This document shows, piece by piece, positions 1 through 7,965 of a stretch of 41,173 nucleotides of DNA. The stretch lies in the NCBI GenBank assembly GCA_029940715.1, contig JAPYTU010000002.1, positions 1 through 41,173 on the forward strand, given 5' to 3'. Below the pieces are notes generated by a model, which saw nothing but the letters and a program-made list of their open reading frames with translations, had not been told where the DNA came from and ran no database searches. Position 1 is the first letter of the stretch. Every line of letters starts with the position of its first letter. Made by a program: the position numbers and the translations under genes. This stretch comes from Cytophagales bacterium (GTDB lineage: Bacteria > Bacteroidota > Bacteroidia > Cytophagales > MED-G16).

Positions 1-1113
1 ACCTAATCCAACAGCTTGTATACCATCAGGAATTTGAAATAGTCCAGCAATAATAAGCAAAATGGAAGCTATTTCAATTACAGCTAAATCACTAACATAT
101 AACTGAGGCAATAAATTTCTAAAAAGAATAAAAATTAAACCAGAAATAGTCATTAAAATTAAGGCCAGATAAAAATTAGAATATCCTGATTTTCTAAGCT
201 CTAAAATATCATTCTTACCATAATAATAACCCAAAGAAATCATTGCTGCAGAACTTATTCCTGAAGCAATCATATACGTAATACTTGCTAAATTTAACGC
301 AATCTGATGCGCAGCTAAAGCATTTGCTCCAATTGAACCAATCATAATTGTTGCCACACTGAAAGCCCCTACTTCAAAAATGTACTGCAATCCAGAAGGA
401 AAACCTATGCTGAATATTTTTTTAAAAGAGCTTATATTAAATAACAATTTAACATTCACAATGTATTTACTAAATCTCTTACTTATTAAACAATAGAAAA
501 AAATCAAAATAAACATCAATATTCTACTTATTAATGTAGCATAAGCTGCGCCAATGATTTCTAAACGAGGAAAACCAAACATTCCAAAAATTAAAATGAA
601 ATTTAATATTATATTAATAACATTTGAAAAAATTGATATATACATTGCTGGTTTGGTAAAACCCAAACCTTCAATAAATTGTTTAAATGTTTGAAATAAA
701 ATTAAAGGAATTAATGATATACAAATTAAATCTAAATAAGGAAAAGTATAGTTAAGTACCGCACTATCCTGCCCCAGAAACAAAAGATAATTTTTTAAAT
801 TAATAACCAATAAAATCAAAAAGATTGTAAAAATCATATTCATTATTATTCCATGAAAAAAAATTCTAGATATATACTTCTGGTTATTATTTGCTGATGA
901 AATTAATGGTGTAATCCCGTAAGAAAGACCAATACAAAACAGTAAAATAAATCCAAATAGTGAATTGGATAATGAAACAGCAGCTAATTGAGTAACTCCT
1001 ATTTTACCTACCATTATACTATCAACTACACCCACAGTTATATGTCCTAACTGACTAAGCATTATTGGGAATGAAAGAAATAAATTTTTTTTAATATGAG
1101 AACCTATTTTCAT
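1..1113 (-). CDS. MATE family efflux transporter (3' end outside window)
   Basis: Multidrug/toxin extrusion antiporter of the inner membrane, which expels cationic compounds using a Na+ or H+ gradient. The ATG at 1113 opens a frame that stays open to the window edge, giving 371 residues. It begins MKIGSHIKKNLFLSFPIM and shows typical MATE features: an N-terminal LSQLGHITVGVVDSIMVG segment, a second-half repeat with GFPSGLQYIFEVGAF, and a late IPDGIQAVGLG that matches the family's DGIQ segment. Many hydrophobic helices are visible. NorM-type proteins are about 450 residues, so roughly 80 are missing at the C-terminus. It lies downstream of a terminator, so it is probably transcribed separately from the Spy-like gene. 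Family is certain by eye; the substrate cannot be told. Confidence 0.9.
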   Translation of the reverse strand, partial: MKIGSHIKKNLFLSFPIMLSQLGHITVGVVDSIMVGKIGVTQLAAVSLSNSLFGFILLFCIGLSYGITPLISSANNNQKYISRIFFHGIIMNMIFTIFLILLVINLKNYLLFLGQDSAVLNYTFPYLDLICISLIPLILFQTFKQFIEGLGFTKPAMYISIFSNVINIILNFILIFGMFGFPRLEIIGAAYATLISRILMFILIFFYCLISKRFSKYIVNVKLLFNISSFKKIFSIGFPSGLQYIFEVGAFSVATIMIGSIGANALAAHQIALNLASITYMIASGISSAAMISLGYYYGKNDILELRKSGYSNFYLALILMTISGLIFILFRNLLPQLYVSDLAVIEIASILLIIAGLFQIPDGIQAVGLG

Positions 1114-1120
1114 CAGATTG

Positions 1121-1128
1121 CAAATATA
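1121..1128 (-). promoter_or_regulatory. Possible -7 element for the MATE gene
   Basis: On the minus strand this reads TATATTTG, matching the Bacteroidota -7 consensus TAnnTTTG. It lies only 7 bases before the MATE start codon, so the transcript would be nearly leaderless. No TTG is found at the usual -33 distance, which falls in the terminator stem. In DNA this AT-rich the motif can occur by chance. Confidence 0.3.
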
Positions 1129-1155
1129 AAAAAAGCCCGAGAAATCGGGCTTTTT
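1128..1155 (-). terminator. Intrinsic terminator after the Spy-like gene
   Basis: Perfect 11-bp stem: AAAAAGCCCGA on the minus strand pairs with TCGGGCTTTTT around a TTTC loop, followed by a run of T on the minus strand. It lies about 85 bases downstream of the Spy-like stop and would end that transcript before the MATE gene. The flanking A and T runs are symmetrical, so it could also act on plus-strand transcripts. Confidence 0.85.
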
Positions 1156-1240
1156 GAAATGAATTGTTGTTAAAATTCACCTAAACTAATATGATTGTAA
1201 ATCACTAACCATACCTTGATTCAATTAAACTAAACTATTA

Positions 1241-1711
1241 CTAATTTCTTTTTCCAATCATTTCTCTTCTTTTCGTTAACCTCTCAAACATTACTATCTG
1301 ATCTTTACTTAAAATCGATTTTATATCATTGTCTTTTTTAAATGTCATCTTTTTTATATCAGCTACAATTATTGAAATTTCATCAAATAGGTTATCAATC
1401 TTCGATTGATTAAAATTTTCATTCATTTTTTCAAGTTCTAATTCTAAACGTTTCTTTTTTAAAAAATTTTTGGAATTACTGAAAGATTCACGATATTTTG
1501 TTTGAATTTTTTGAAACTCATTTTTTTGATTTTCATTTAATTGCAATATTTCTATAGGATTTTTTTTAACATCTTTATTATCCATTCTTTTCTTCACAAT
1601 TTCCATTCTTTCTCTTCTACCATCATTCATTTTTTTTCTATCCTGTGAAAATAAATTCTGAGAAAAAAAAGAAAACATAATTAATAGACTTAATAGGATT
1701 GATTTTTTCAT
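1241..1711 (-). CDS. Spy/CpxP-like small secreted protein
   Basis: Predicted periplasmic protein of about 156 residues. From the ATG at 1711 it starts MKKSILLSLLIMFSF, a clean signal peptide with probable cleavage near NLFSQ. The mature part is highly charged and mostly helical. It has two LTxxQ-like segments, LNENQKNEFQKI near the middle and LSKDQIVMFERL near the C-terminus, as in Spy/CpxP periplasmic chaperones and related metal-response proteins. An ATG 27 bases upstream (1738) would add nine residues before the signal peptide and is less likely. A TAnnTTTG-like box (TATTTTTG) lies at 1763-1770 on this strand without a clear -33 partner. Function is inferred from general family resemblance only. 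Confidence 0.7.
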   Translation of the reverse strand: MKKSILLSLLIMFSFFSQNLFSQDRKKMNDGRRERMEIVKKRMDNKDVKKNPIEILQLNENQKNEFQKIQTKYRESFSNSKNFLKKKRLELELEKMNENFNQSKIDNLFDEISIIVADIKKMTFKKDNDIKSILSKDQIVMFERLTKRREMIGKRN

Positions 1712-1803
1712 TTTATTAATTTTTGTTACCTTATCCATTACAATATATTAGACGACAAGATTCAAAAATAATTGTTTTATTAAATGATATTAATTATTAA
1801 AAA

Positions 1804-2379
1804 ATGTTAAAATCTTTTTATCAAGAAAAAATTTATGAGGCAGGATGTGATGAAGTAGGTCGTGGATGTTTAGCAGGTCCAGTAATTGCTGCTGCAGTTA
1901 TTTTACCTAAGAATTATAAAAATAATAACATAAAAGACTCAAAAAAAATTAGTGTAAAAAAAAGAAAAATATTAGAAATAGAAATTAAAAATAATGCTAT
2001 CGATTGGTCAATTGGAATTGTCAATAATAAAAAAATAGATAAAATAAATATATTAAATGCATCAATTTTAGCAATGCACAATGCAATAAAAAAATTAAAA
2101 ATAAAACCTAATTACCTAATTATAGATGGTAATAAATTCAAACCCTACAAAAAAATTAAACACACTTGTATAATTCAAGGGGATAATAAATATCTAAGTA
2201 TTGCTGCAGCATCAATAATAGCAAAAAACTATAGAGATAATTTTATGTTTAATAAAGCAAAAAAATTTGGAATCTATTCTTGGGAAACTAACTTTGGTTA
2301 TCCAACTAGAAAACATAAAGAAGCTATAAAAAAATTTGGAATATCAAGCTATCACAGGAAATCATTTAGACTATCTTAA
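1804..2379 (+). CDS. rnhB: Ribonuclease HII
   Basis: Endonuclease that cuts the RNA strand of RNA-DNA hybrids and starts removal of single misincorporated ribonucleotides from DNA. The 191-residue length is normal for RNase HII. The motif DEVGRG (residues 16-21) carries the first two acidic active-site residues D16 and E17. The third is D108 in LIIDG, and the fourth is D145 in the block AASIIAKNYRD. The C-terminus has the usual GYPTRKH segment. It starts on the plus strand, divergent from the Spy-like gene, and is followed 38 bases later by gcvT. The reading is Lys/Asn/Ile-rich, as expected at this base composition. Confidence 0.96.
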   Translation: MLKSFYQEKIYEAGCDEVGRGCLAGPVIAAAVILPKNYKNNNIKDSKKISVKKRKILEIEIKNNAIDWSIGIVNNKKIDKINILNASILAMHNAIKKLKIKPNYLIIDGNKFKPYKKIKHTCIIQGDNKYLSIAAASIIAKNYRDNFMFNKAKKFGIYSWETNFGYPTRKHKEAIKKFGISSYHRKSFRLS

Positions 2380-2417
2380 TTATAATAAAATCCATTAAGT
2401 ATTATATTTGAAAAAAT

Positions 2418-3500
2418 ATGAATTCTAAAAAATTACAAAACGAAAAATATCATATATCTGCTGGTGCCAAAATGGTCCCTTTTGCTGGTTATAATATGCC
2501 CATATGGTATACTTCCATCGCTGATGAACATAATTGTGTTAGAAATAATGTGGGAATTTTTGACGTTTCACATATGGGAGAATTTATTGTGAGTGGAATT
2601 GAGTCAATTAAATTCCTACAAAAAATAACATCTAATAATATAGAAAAATTAAAAGTTGGAAATGCACAGTACTCTAGTCTTACTAATGAAAATGGTGGAA
2701 TAATTGATGATTTAATTGTCTATTGTTTAAGTATTAATAAATACATGCTCGTTGTTAATGCATCCAACATGAAAAAAGATCTTAATTGGCTAAAAAAACA
2801 TAATTCATATAAAGCTAAAATAGAAAATATATCAAATAGTATTTCTTTACTGGCAGTACAAGGGCCAAAAGCAAGTTCTCTTCTAAATACAATTTCTAAT
2901 GCAGATTTATCAGCTATAAAATTTTATAATTTTATAATTGATAAAATTTCAAACATAAAAAATATTATTATCTCTGCTACAGGATATACAGGTGCTGGTG
3001 GATTCGAACTGTATGTAAGTAATAAAGACGCAACAAAATTATGGAATAAAATAATTCAAGTTGGCAAAAAATATAATCTTAAACCAATAGGTTTAGGTGC
3101 TAGAGATACTTTAAGATTAGAAATGGGATACTGTCTCCATGGAAGTGATATTAATGATCAAATAAATCCCATAGAAGCTGGATTAGACTGGATATGTAAA
3201 AAAAATGTAGATTATATTGGTAAAAATACCATTGATTCGGACAGAGAAAATAATCCTTCAAAAAAATTAATTGGATTTACATTAATAGAAAAAAGGATAC
3301 CAAGGTCAGGATATAAAATATTTAATTCTAACGGAAACAAAATTGGAACTGTTACAAGTGGATCTATATCTCCTTCAACAGGTAAAACTATTGGCTTAGG
3401 TTTTATAAAATTTAGTGAGATAGATTACAAAAAATCTATTTTTATTGAAATAAGAAATAAAAAAATTGAAGGAAAATTATCAAAAACTCCATTTATATGA
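2418..3500 (+). CDS. gcvT: Glycine cleavage system T protein (aminomethyltransferase)
   Basis: Takes the aminomethyl group from lipoylated H protein, releases ammonia and makes 5,10-methylene-tetrahydrofolate in the cytoplasm. The 360-residue length fits GcvT. The N-terminal folate-binding domain has PFAGYNMPIWY and FDVSHMGEF. The segment GGIIDDLIVY (about 93-102) holds the conserved catalytic aspartate pair. The segments SATGYTGAGGFELY and GLGARDTLRLEMGYCLHGSD follow, with a C-terminal barrel containing GTVTSGSISPS. The stop overlaps the comB start (ATGA), so the two are probably translated together. No glycine riboswitch fits in the 38-base upstream gap. gcvP and gcvH are not in the window. 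Confidence 0.96.
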   Translation: MNSKKLQNEKYHISAGAKMVPFAGYNMPIWYTSIADEHNCVRNNVGIFDVSHMGEFIVSGIESIKFLQKITSNNIEKLKVGNAQYSSLTNENGGIIDDLIVYCLSINKYMLVVNASNMKKDLNWLKKHNSYKAKIENISNSISLLAVQGPKASSLLNTISNADLSAIKFYNFIIDKISNIKNIIISATGYTGAGGFELYVSNKDATKLWNKIIQVGKKYNLKPIGLGARDTLRLEMGYCLHGSDINDQINPIEAGLDWICKKNVDYIGKNTIDSDRENNPSKKLIGFTLIEKRIPRSGYKIFNSNGNKIGTVTSGSISPSTGKTIGLGFIKFSEIDYKKSIFIEIRNKKIEGKLSKTPFI

Positions 3501-4198
3501 AAAATATTGAGGTATGCTACACTCCTAATAGCATTATAAATTATAAGTTATCAAATAAAATAATAGTAGTAATAGATATACTAAGAGCTACAAGTACTAT
3601 CGTGACACTTTTTTCAAAAAAGGCTACCTCAATAATACCAATTGAGACATTAGATGAATGTAAAGGGTATAAGAATAAAGGATATGTGATTATGGCCGAA
3701 AGAATGGGAAAAAAAGTTAAAGGATTTGACTTTGGTAACTCTCCTTCTAAAATTTTAGAAAAAGATTTTAAAAATAAAAAAATTGCAATTGCTACTAGTA
3801 ATGGGACTAAAACTATATTAAAAACCAGAAAATCAAAAATGACTTTAATTGGTTCTTTCTTAAATCTAACATCAATAGTAAATTATTTAGATAAACAAAG
3901 TGATGATATTCTTCTCTTATGTTCTGGATGGCAAGGATCTATTAATTTAGAAGATACTTTATTTGCTGGAGCTATTATTTCATCTATCTCTAACTACACT
4001 TCTGAATCCGATTCAACTATAATAGCTAAAAATTTATATGAATCTAATAAAGATGATATTTTTAATATCATAAAAAAATCTTCTCACGCAAAAAGACTAT
4101 CAAGTAATGATAATTTAATAGATATTAAATTCTGCTCTCAAATTGATAAATATGACTTAATACCATATTTAGATAATGATAAATTAAAATTATTGTAA
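3497..4198 (+). CDS. comB: 2-phosphosulfolactate phosphatase family protein (ComB-like)
   Basis: Member of the ComB family, whose characterised member dephosphorylates 2-phosphosulfolactate to sulfolactate in coenzyme M biosynthesis. The 233-residue length is normal. Visible family blocks are VVIDILRATSTI (residues about 24-35), AERMGKKVKGFDFGNSP (68-82), ATSNGTKT (99-106) and LCSGWQGSINLEDTLFAGA (141-159). Its ATG overlaps the gcvT stop by four bases, which suggests coupled translation. ComB homologues occur widely in bacteria that do not make coenzyme M, so the true substrate here is uncertain. It could feed sulfolactate metabolism or act on a related phosphoester. Confidence 0.88.
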   Translation: MKNIEVCYTPNSIINYKLSNKIIVVIDILRATSTIVTLFSKKATSIIPIETLDECKGYKNKGYVIMAERMGKKVKGFDFGNSPSKILEKDFKNKKIAIATSNGTKTILKTRKSKMTLIGSFLNLTSIVNYLDKQSDDILLLCSGWQGSINLEDTLFAGAIISSISNYTSESDSTIIAKNLYESNKDDIFNIIKKSSHAKRLSSNDNLIDIKFCSQIDKYDLIPYLDNDKLKLL

Positions 4199-4385
4199 TT
4201 TTTCTGGGATATGTATACGAGAAGAAACCAAAAGGGTGTGACAGAAACTACTTATCCAAGTTTTCTTCTGAGTTTCACAACTAACCTAATTTTTGCAAAA
4301 AAAATTTTCTAACTTCTTTTATAAGCATTACTAAATTTATAGCTATTTTAACATAAAATATTAATAGTTAAAAGTATTTTTATAA
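4199..4385. other. 187-nt spacer with GC-enriched first half
   Basis: The first 90 bases (4201-4290) contain about 32 G or C (36 percent), clearly above their surroundings. They contain inverted segments: TTTCTG at 4201-4206 with CAGAAA at 4242-4247, and AGAAGAAAC near 4220 with GTTTTCTTCT near 4260. An open frame of 33 codons runs from ATG 4211 to TAA 4312. The second half is plain AT-rich sequence leading to the antiporter start. It could be a small structured RNA, a leader of the antiporter gene or a very small gene. I cannot decide between these. Confidence 0.4.
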
Positions 4386-5705
4386 ATGGAAGAAGTTAAT
4401 CAAACATTTTCGCTTATTGAGAATAAAAAATTTGATGTTCTCGAATTAAGTACAATTCTTCTAATTCTCGCATCCCTATTTTCTATTATAAATTTAAGAA
4501 TACTAAAACTTCCTATGACCATAGGACTTATGATACTAGCTATAGCATTATCTATAAGTATATTGTTAATTGGATATTTTTTTCCATCTATGCTAAATCT
4601 AGCATATACTATTACAGAAAGTTTTGATTTTAATTTTGTTCTATTGAATGTTATGCTACCATTTTTTTTATTTGCTGGATCTATTTCAATTAATGTTCAT
4701 CAATTAAGAAAAGACAAAATCACCATTTTATTACTTGCATCATTTGGTGTCTTATTTTCCACATATGTTGTAGGAGGACTTACTTTCTTTTTGATATCCC
4801 AACCAATATTTGGATTATCTTCATTAGACATAACATACATAGACTGTCTTTTGTTTGGTTCACTAATTGCTCCTACCGATCCTATTGCCGTATTATCCAT
4901 TGTAAAGAAAATGAATTTATCACCAGAAACTGAAACAAGAATTGCAGGAGAGTCACTATTTAATGATGGTATTGGTGTTGTAGTATTCCTTACTCTTTTA
5001 GGAATTAAAACTTCAGGAGATGCGATAACAGTTCAATCTATAGGTTCTTTATTTTTCACAGAAGTAATTGGAGGTTTAGCACTTGGAGCATTAATTGGGT
5101 ATTTAGGATTAAAACTTGTAAGATATATAGAAAATGAACATGTACAATTAGAAGTTTTAATAACACTATCTATGGTTTTGCTTGTTTCAGTTATAGCTAC
5201 TAGATTCCATCTATCAGGTCCTCTAGGAGTTGTAATTCTAGGTCTTTACTTAAACAAATATGTTAAGGAAGATAGTGTTAATGGTATTTCTGAAATGGCA
5301 ATGGGTGATTACGTTTATAAATTTTGGCACTTGCTTGACGAGACTCTAAACGCAATACTTTTCATCCTCATAGGGCTAGAGATTATACTTCTCTACGAAA
5401 GTTTTAATCTAACTTACATTATCATTTCGGTTATAGTAATTTTTATAGTTGTAGCTGCAAGATATATCGGAGTTTCAATTCCTGTTGTAATACTATCTCA
5501 GTTCAAGAATTTCGAAAAAAATACCGCAAAAATAATTACATGGGGAGGTCTAAGAGGTGGATTGAGTATAGCACTTGCACTAAACCTTCCTGAGACTATG
5601 GGTGATGTTAAATCTTTAATATTAATCCTAACTTATGCGGTGGTACTGTTCACTATCCTTGTCCAGGGTTTGACAATGCAAAAAATAATAAAGAGTAAAT
5701 TTTAA
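4386..5705 (+). CDS. CPA1-family Na+/H+ antiporter (NhaP-type)
   Basis: Inner-membrane antiporter that exchanges Na+ (or K+) for protons, important for pH and salt balance in a marine-type cell. The 439-residue protein has about 12 hydrophobic segments. Diagnostic features are GSLIAPTDPIAVLSI (T164-D165-P166, the unwound helix) and GESLFNDGIGVVVF, whose N193-D194 pair is the ion-binding ND motif of electroneutral CPA1 exchangers. The conserved WGGLRGGLSIALAL lies near the C-terminus. There is no long cytoplasmic regulatory domain. It is preceded by the GC-enriched spacer and ends 27 bases from the convergent dtd stop. Ion specificity cannot be read from sequence alone. Confidence 0.93.
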   Translation: MEEVNQTFSLIENKKFDVLELSTILLILASLFSIINLRILKLPMTIGLMILAIALSISILLIGYFFPSMLNLAYTITESFDFNFVLLNVMLPFFLFAGSISINVHQLRKDKITILLLASFGVLFSTYVVGGLTFFLISQPIFGLSSLDITYIDCLLFGSLIAPTDPIAVLSIVKKMNLSPETETRIAGESLFNDGIGVVVFLTLLGIKTSGDAITVQSIGSLFFTEVIGGLALGALIGYLGLKLVRYIENEHVQLEVLITLSMVLLVSVIATRFHLSGPLGVVILGLYLNKYVKEDSVNGISEMAMGDYVYKFWHLLDETLNAILFILIGLEIILLYESFNLTYIIISVIVIFIVVAARYIGVSIPVVILSQFKNFEKNTAKIITWGGLRGGLSIALALNLPETMGDVKSLILILTYAVVLFTILVQGLTMQKIIKSKF

Positions 5706-5732
5706 AAATTAGATATCATCTTTATTGTAGAC

Positions 5733-6185
5733 TTACTCCCTATCCCTCGAGTCAATAATTATAGTTGTTGGACCATCATTAACCAAGCATACCTTCATAT
5801 TTGCACCAAATGCTCCAGTCTGAATACTACTCCCAAATTTGTCTTCTAAAATTCTTATAAACTTTTGATACATATCATTAGCAAAATCAGGCTTTGCTGC
5901 CTTTATAAATGAGGGTCTATTACCCTTCTTTGTAGATGCGTGTAATGTGAACTGACTTATCAAAAGAATATTCCCATCTACATCTAACAGACTATTATTC
6001 ATCTTATAATCTTCATCGTTAAATATCCTAAGATTGATAATTTTTTTAGACATCCAGTCCAAATCATCCATGGTATCATCATCAACAAAACTTACAAATA
6101 CAACTAAACCATGATCAATTAGTCCAATTATTTTTTCTGAAACGGATACACTTGCTTCTTTAACTCTTTGAACTACTACTCTCAT
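5733..6185 (-). CDS. dtd: D-aminoacyl-tRNA deacylase
   Basis: Proofreading enzyme that hydrolyses D-amino acids (and glycine on tRNA-Ala) from mischarged tRNAs. It is 150 residues from the ATG at 6185, MRVVVQRVKEASVSV. A TTG one codon earlier is not needed. The active-site segment SQFTL (77-81) and the Gly-Pro pair in NDGPTT (G138-P139), which forms the chiral filter, are both present, as is the usual KKGNRPSF segment. The start codon shares one base with the stop of the DUF1232 gene (TGATG), so it is the last gene of a tightly overlapped four-gene operon. Confidence 0.95.
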   Translation of the reverse strand: MRVVVQRVKEASVSVSEKIIGLIDHGLVVFVSFVDDDTMDDLDWMSKKIINLRIFNDEDYKMNNSLLDVDGNILLISQFTLHASTKKGNRPSFIKAAKPDFANDMYQKFIRILEDKFGSSIQTGAFGANMKVCLVNDGPTTIIIDSRDRE

Positions 6186-6574
6186 CAACTATTATTTTCC
6201 CACTCAAGAAATTTATCAATATCTTCTTCTATTGACTCATATATCCATGCAATTAATGCTATATCATCTATCAGACCAGCCAAAGGAATAAAGTCAGGTA
6301 TAAGATCAATAGGATAAATAAAATAGATTAATCCAGCGACAATTAGAGTAATTGTTTTCCAGGGAACATAGGTATATTTTCTAGAAGAATATGCATTTAC
6401 TAATCTTATAAAGACACGTAGATAAGAATTTAGTTTCTTTGTTGTTTTCTTATCATTTGACAATTTCTGTAATTTTTTAAGAACATCATCAATAAGTTCT
6501 TTCAACTTTTTATCATCTTGAATGATGATTTTAGCTTTAGATATATACTCTTTTAAAGATTTTGATTTATCCAT
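6185..6574 (-). CDS. DUF1232 (YkvA-like) small membrane protein
   Basis: A 129-residue protein with a charged, Lys-rich N-terminal helical half and a DUF1232 core: a hydrophobic segment (TLIVAGLIYFIYPIDLIPD, about residues 83-101) followed by FIPLAGLIDDIALIAWIYESI. The PIDLIPDFIP and IDDI blocks are the family hallmark. It probably associates with the inner membrane; the family's function is unknown. Its start overlaps the folB stop by eight bases and its stop overlaps the dtd start by one. Confidence 0.85.
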   Translation of the reverse strand: MDKSKSLKEYISKAKIIIQDDKKLKELIDDVLKKLQKLSNDKKTTKKLNSYLRVFIRLVNAYSSRKYTYVPWKTITLIVAGLIYFIYPIDLIPDFIPLAGLIDDIALIAWIYESIEEDIDKFLEWENNS

Positions 6575-6941
6575 TAATTTCTCTTTCTGTTTCCAATAAA
6601 AAGGTAGAATTGTTTATTTCACCTTTAATTTTTGGTTTTAATTTAATAATCTCAATAGTGCATGAACTGATTTGATCAAATTCTACATATATATTTTTTG
6701 ATATTTCATAAGCAGCAGTTTCAATAAGATTAAAAGATTTATTCATTACTAATTCGATTGTTCCATAAACTGATTCATAATCTAAAGCCCTCTTAATATG
6801 ATCATCAAAATTATTATTATCTATATTCAAAGATATATTTATAATAAATTCATTACCATTTAACTTCTCAAAATCATACACACCAATTTTTGAATTAAAT
6901 TTCAAGCCATTAAGAGATAACAGTGATTTATTAATTTTCAT
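6567..6941 (-). CDS. folB: Dihydroneopterin aldolase
   Basis: Folate pathway enzyme that splits 7,8-dihydroneopterin to 6-hydroxymethyl-dihydropterin and glycolaldehyde. The ATG at 6941 gives 124 residues. An upstream TTG would add four and is not favoured. Visible features are GVYDFEK (conserved E25), a DYESVYGTIE segment, LIETAAYEI with the pterin-binding glutamate E74, and the lysine-containing KLKPKIKG block (100-107) that supplies the catalytic lysine. The sequence is divergent but the motif order is right. It overlaps the DivIVA-like gene by 11 bases and the DUF1232 gene by 8. Confidence 0.85.
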   Translation of the reverse strand: MKINKSLLSLNGLKFNSKIGVYDFEKLNGNEFIINISLNIDNNNFDDHIKRALDYESVYGTIELVMNKSFNLIETAAYEISKNIYVEFDQISSCTIEIIKLKPKIKGEINNSTFLLETEREING

Positions 6942-7908
6942 CGAATGTATCAAAAAATGATTTTTGATTTCCTAAAGATGAAGAATTTGTTTTCTTTGAC
7001 TCATCATTCTCTTTAGAATCCCTACTATTTTCATTTTTTTTCTCTTCAACTTCACCTTCATCCTGTATATTATCTTTCAATTCATCATTCAAGTCAACTT
7101 TTTCAACTAATTCTTCTAAAACTTCTTCTTCAGTATCTATATCTACTTCCTCATTAATATTTTCTTCTTTATCATCAATTTCTGCATCTTCTTCCTCAAT
7201 AATAACATTCAATCCATCGCTTTCATTAAACTCTCGAATATTCTCATCCTCTTTAACCTCAATATCTAATTCTACATTATTTGGCAAATTCTCCTCGGAA
7301 TTAATTTCATCAGAATCATTATTTTCAGAATTTAATAAACCATTAGTAAAATTTTCTAAATCATCTATTTTATTATCATAATTAAATTTAGAATCATTAT
7401 TAAATTTGTTTAATGCATCATTAGTTAAATTTGATAAACTTTTTAACTCATTAATAAATTTATTTTTTAAAGCTGTTAAAGATTCAAATTCTTTTTTAAT
7501 TTTTAAGACTTCTTCTTTAGAATCACTTATTATTTGTTTTGTTTCTAATTCTGCTTTATGTAAAACTGACTCTGCCTTTAAATTTGCATTATTAATTGTC
7601 TTCTCACATTCCAATTCTGAATTCTTTAAAATCAAATCGGCATCCTTTTTAGCTTGATCATTTATTTTAAGACTTGCATCTTCTGCTGTTTTTAGAGTTG
7701 AAATTAAAGAACTTTCTACATTTTGAAATTTATCAGATTCATTTTTATAATCAGAAATTTTTTCTTTTAAATGAATTATATCGTTCTCTAAAATCTCAAA
7801 TTCCTTTGATAATATAAGCAAGAAATTATTTACTTCATTTTTATTATAACCCCTAAAAACAGAATTAAATTTTTTATTAGAAATATCTCCAGAATTTATA
7901 TTTTCCAT
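6931..7908 (-). CDS. DivIVA-domain protein with long acidic tail
   Basis: Predicted cytoplasmic, membrane-curvature-type scaffold of 325 residues. The N-terminus ISNKKFNSVFRGYNKNEVNNFL (residues 9-30, with F18 R19 G20 Y21) matches the DivIVA lipid-binding domain. A long helical, probably coiled-coil region runs from about 35 to 185. Residues about 200-310 are extremely rich in Glu and Asp, and the end is a distinct short segment, SFFDTFDEN. The start is the ATG at 7908. A GTG nine codons earlier would place a hydrophobic stretch ahead of the domain and is unlikely. It is the first gene of an overlapped operon with folB, DUF1232 and dtd. The partner and cellular role are unknown; a division or growth-site scaffold is the inference. 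Confidence 0.85.
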   Translation of the reverse strand: MENINSGDISNKKFNSVFRGYNKNEVNNFLLILSKEFEILENDIIHLKEKISDYKNESDKFQNVESSLISTLKTAEDASLKINDQAKKDADLILKNSELECEKTINNANLKAESVLHKAELETKQIISDSKEEVLKIKKEFESLTALKNKFINELKSLSNLTNDALNKFNNDSKFNYDNKIDDLENFTNGLLNSENNDSDEINSEENLPNNVELDIEVKEDENIREFNESDGLNVIIEEEDAEIDDKEENINEEVDIDTEEEVLEELVEKVDLNDELKDNIQDEGEVEEKKNENSRDSKENDESKKTNSSSLGNQKSFFDTFDEN

Positions 7909-7965
7909 AATATTATTAATATAAAAAAAAATCACACAATTATTTAATAATTTTATATTAATTCA

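Noticed and set aside
2380..2417. Glycine riboswitch before gcvT
   Set aside because: The gap is only 38 AT-rich bases, too short for either aptamer, and the gene sits within an apparent operon.
4700..4900. Minus-strand open frame of 66 codons inside the antiporter gene
   Set aside because: It lies entirely antisense to a well-supported gene and has no recognisable features.
7406..7657. Plus-strand frame opposite the DivIVA-like gene
   Set aside because: The antisense of a Lys/Glu-rich coiled coil gives a Leu/Phe-rich frame by base composition alone.
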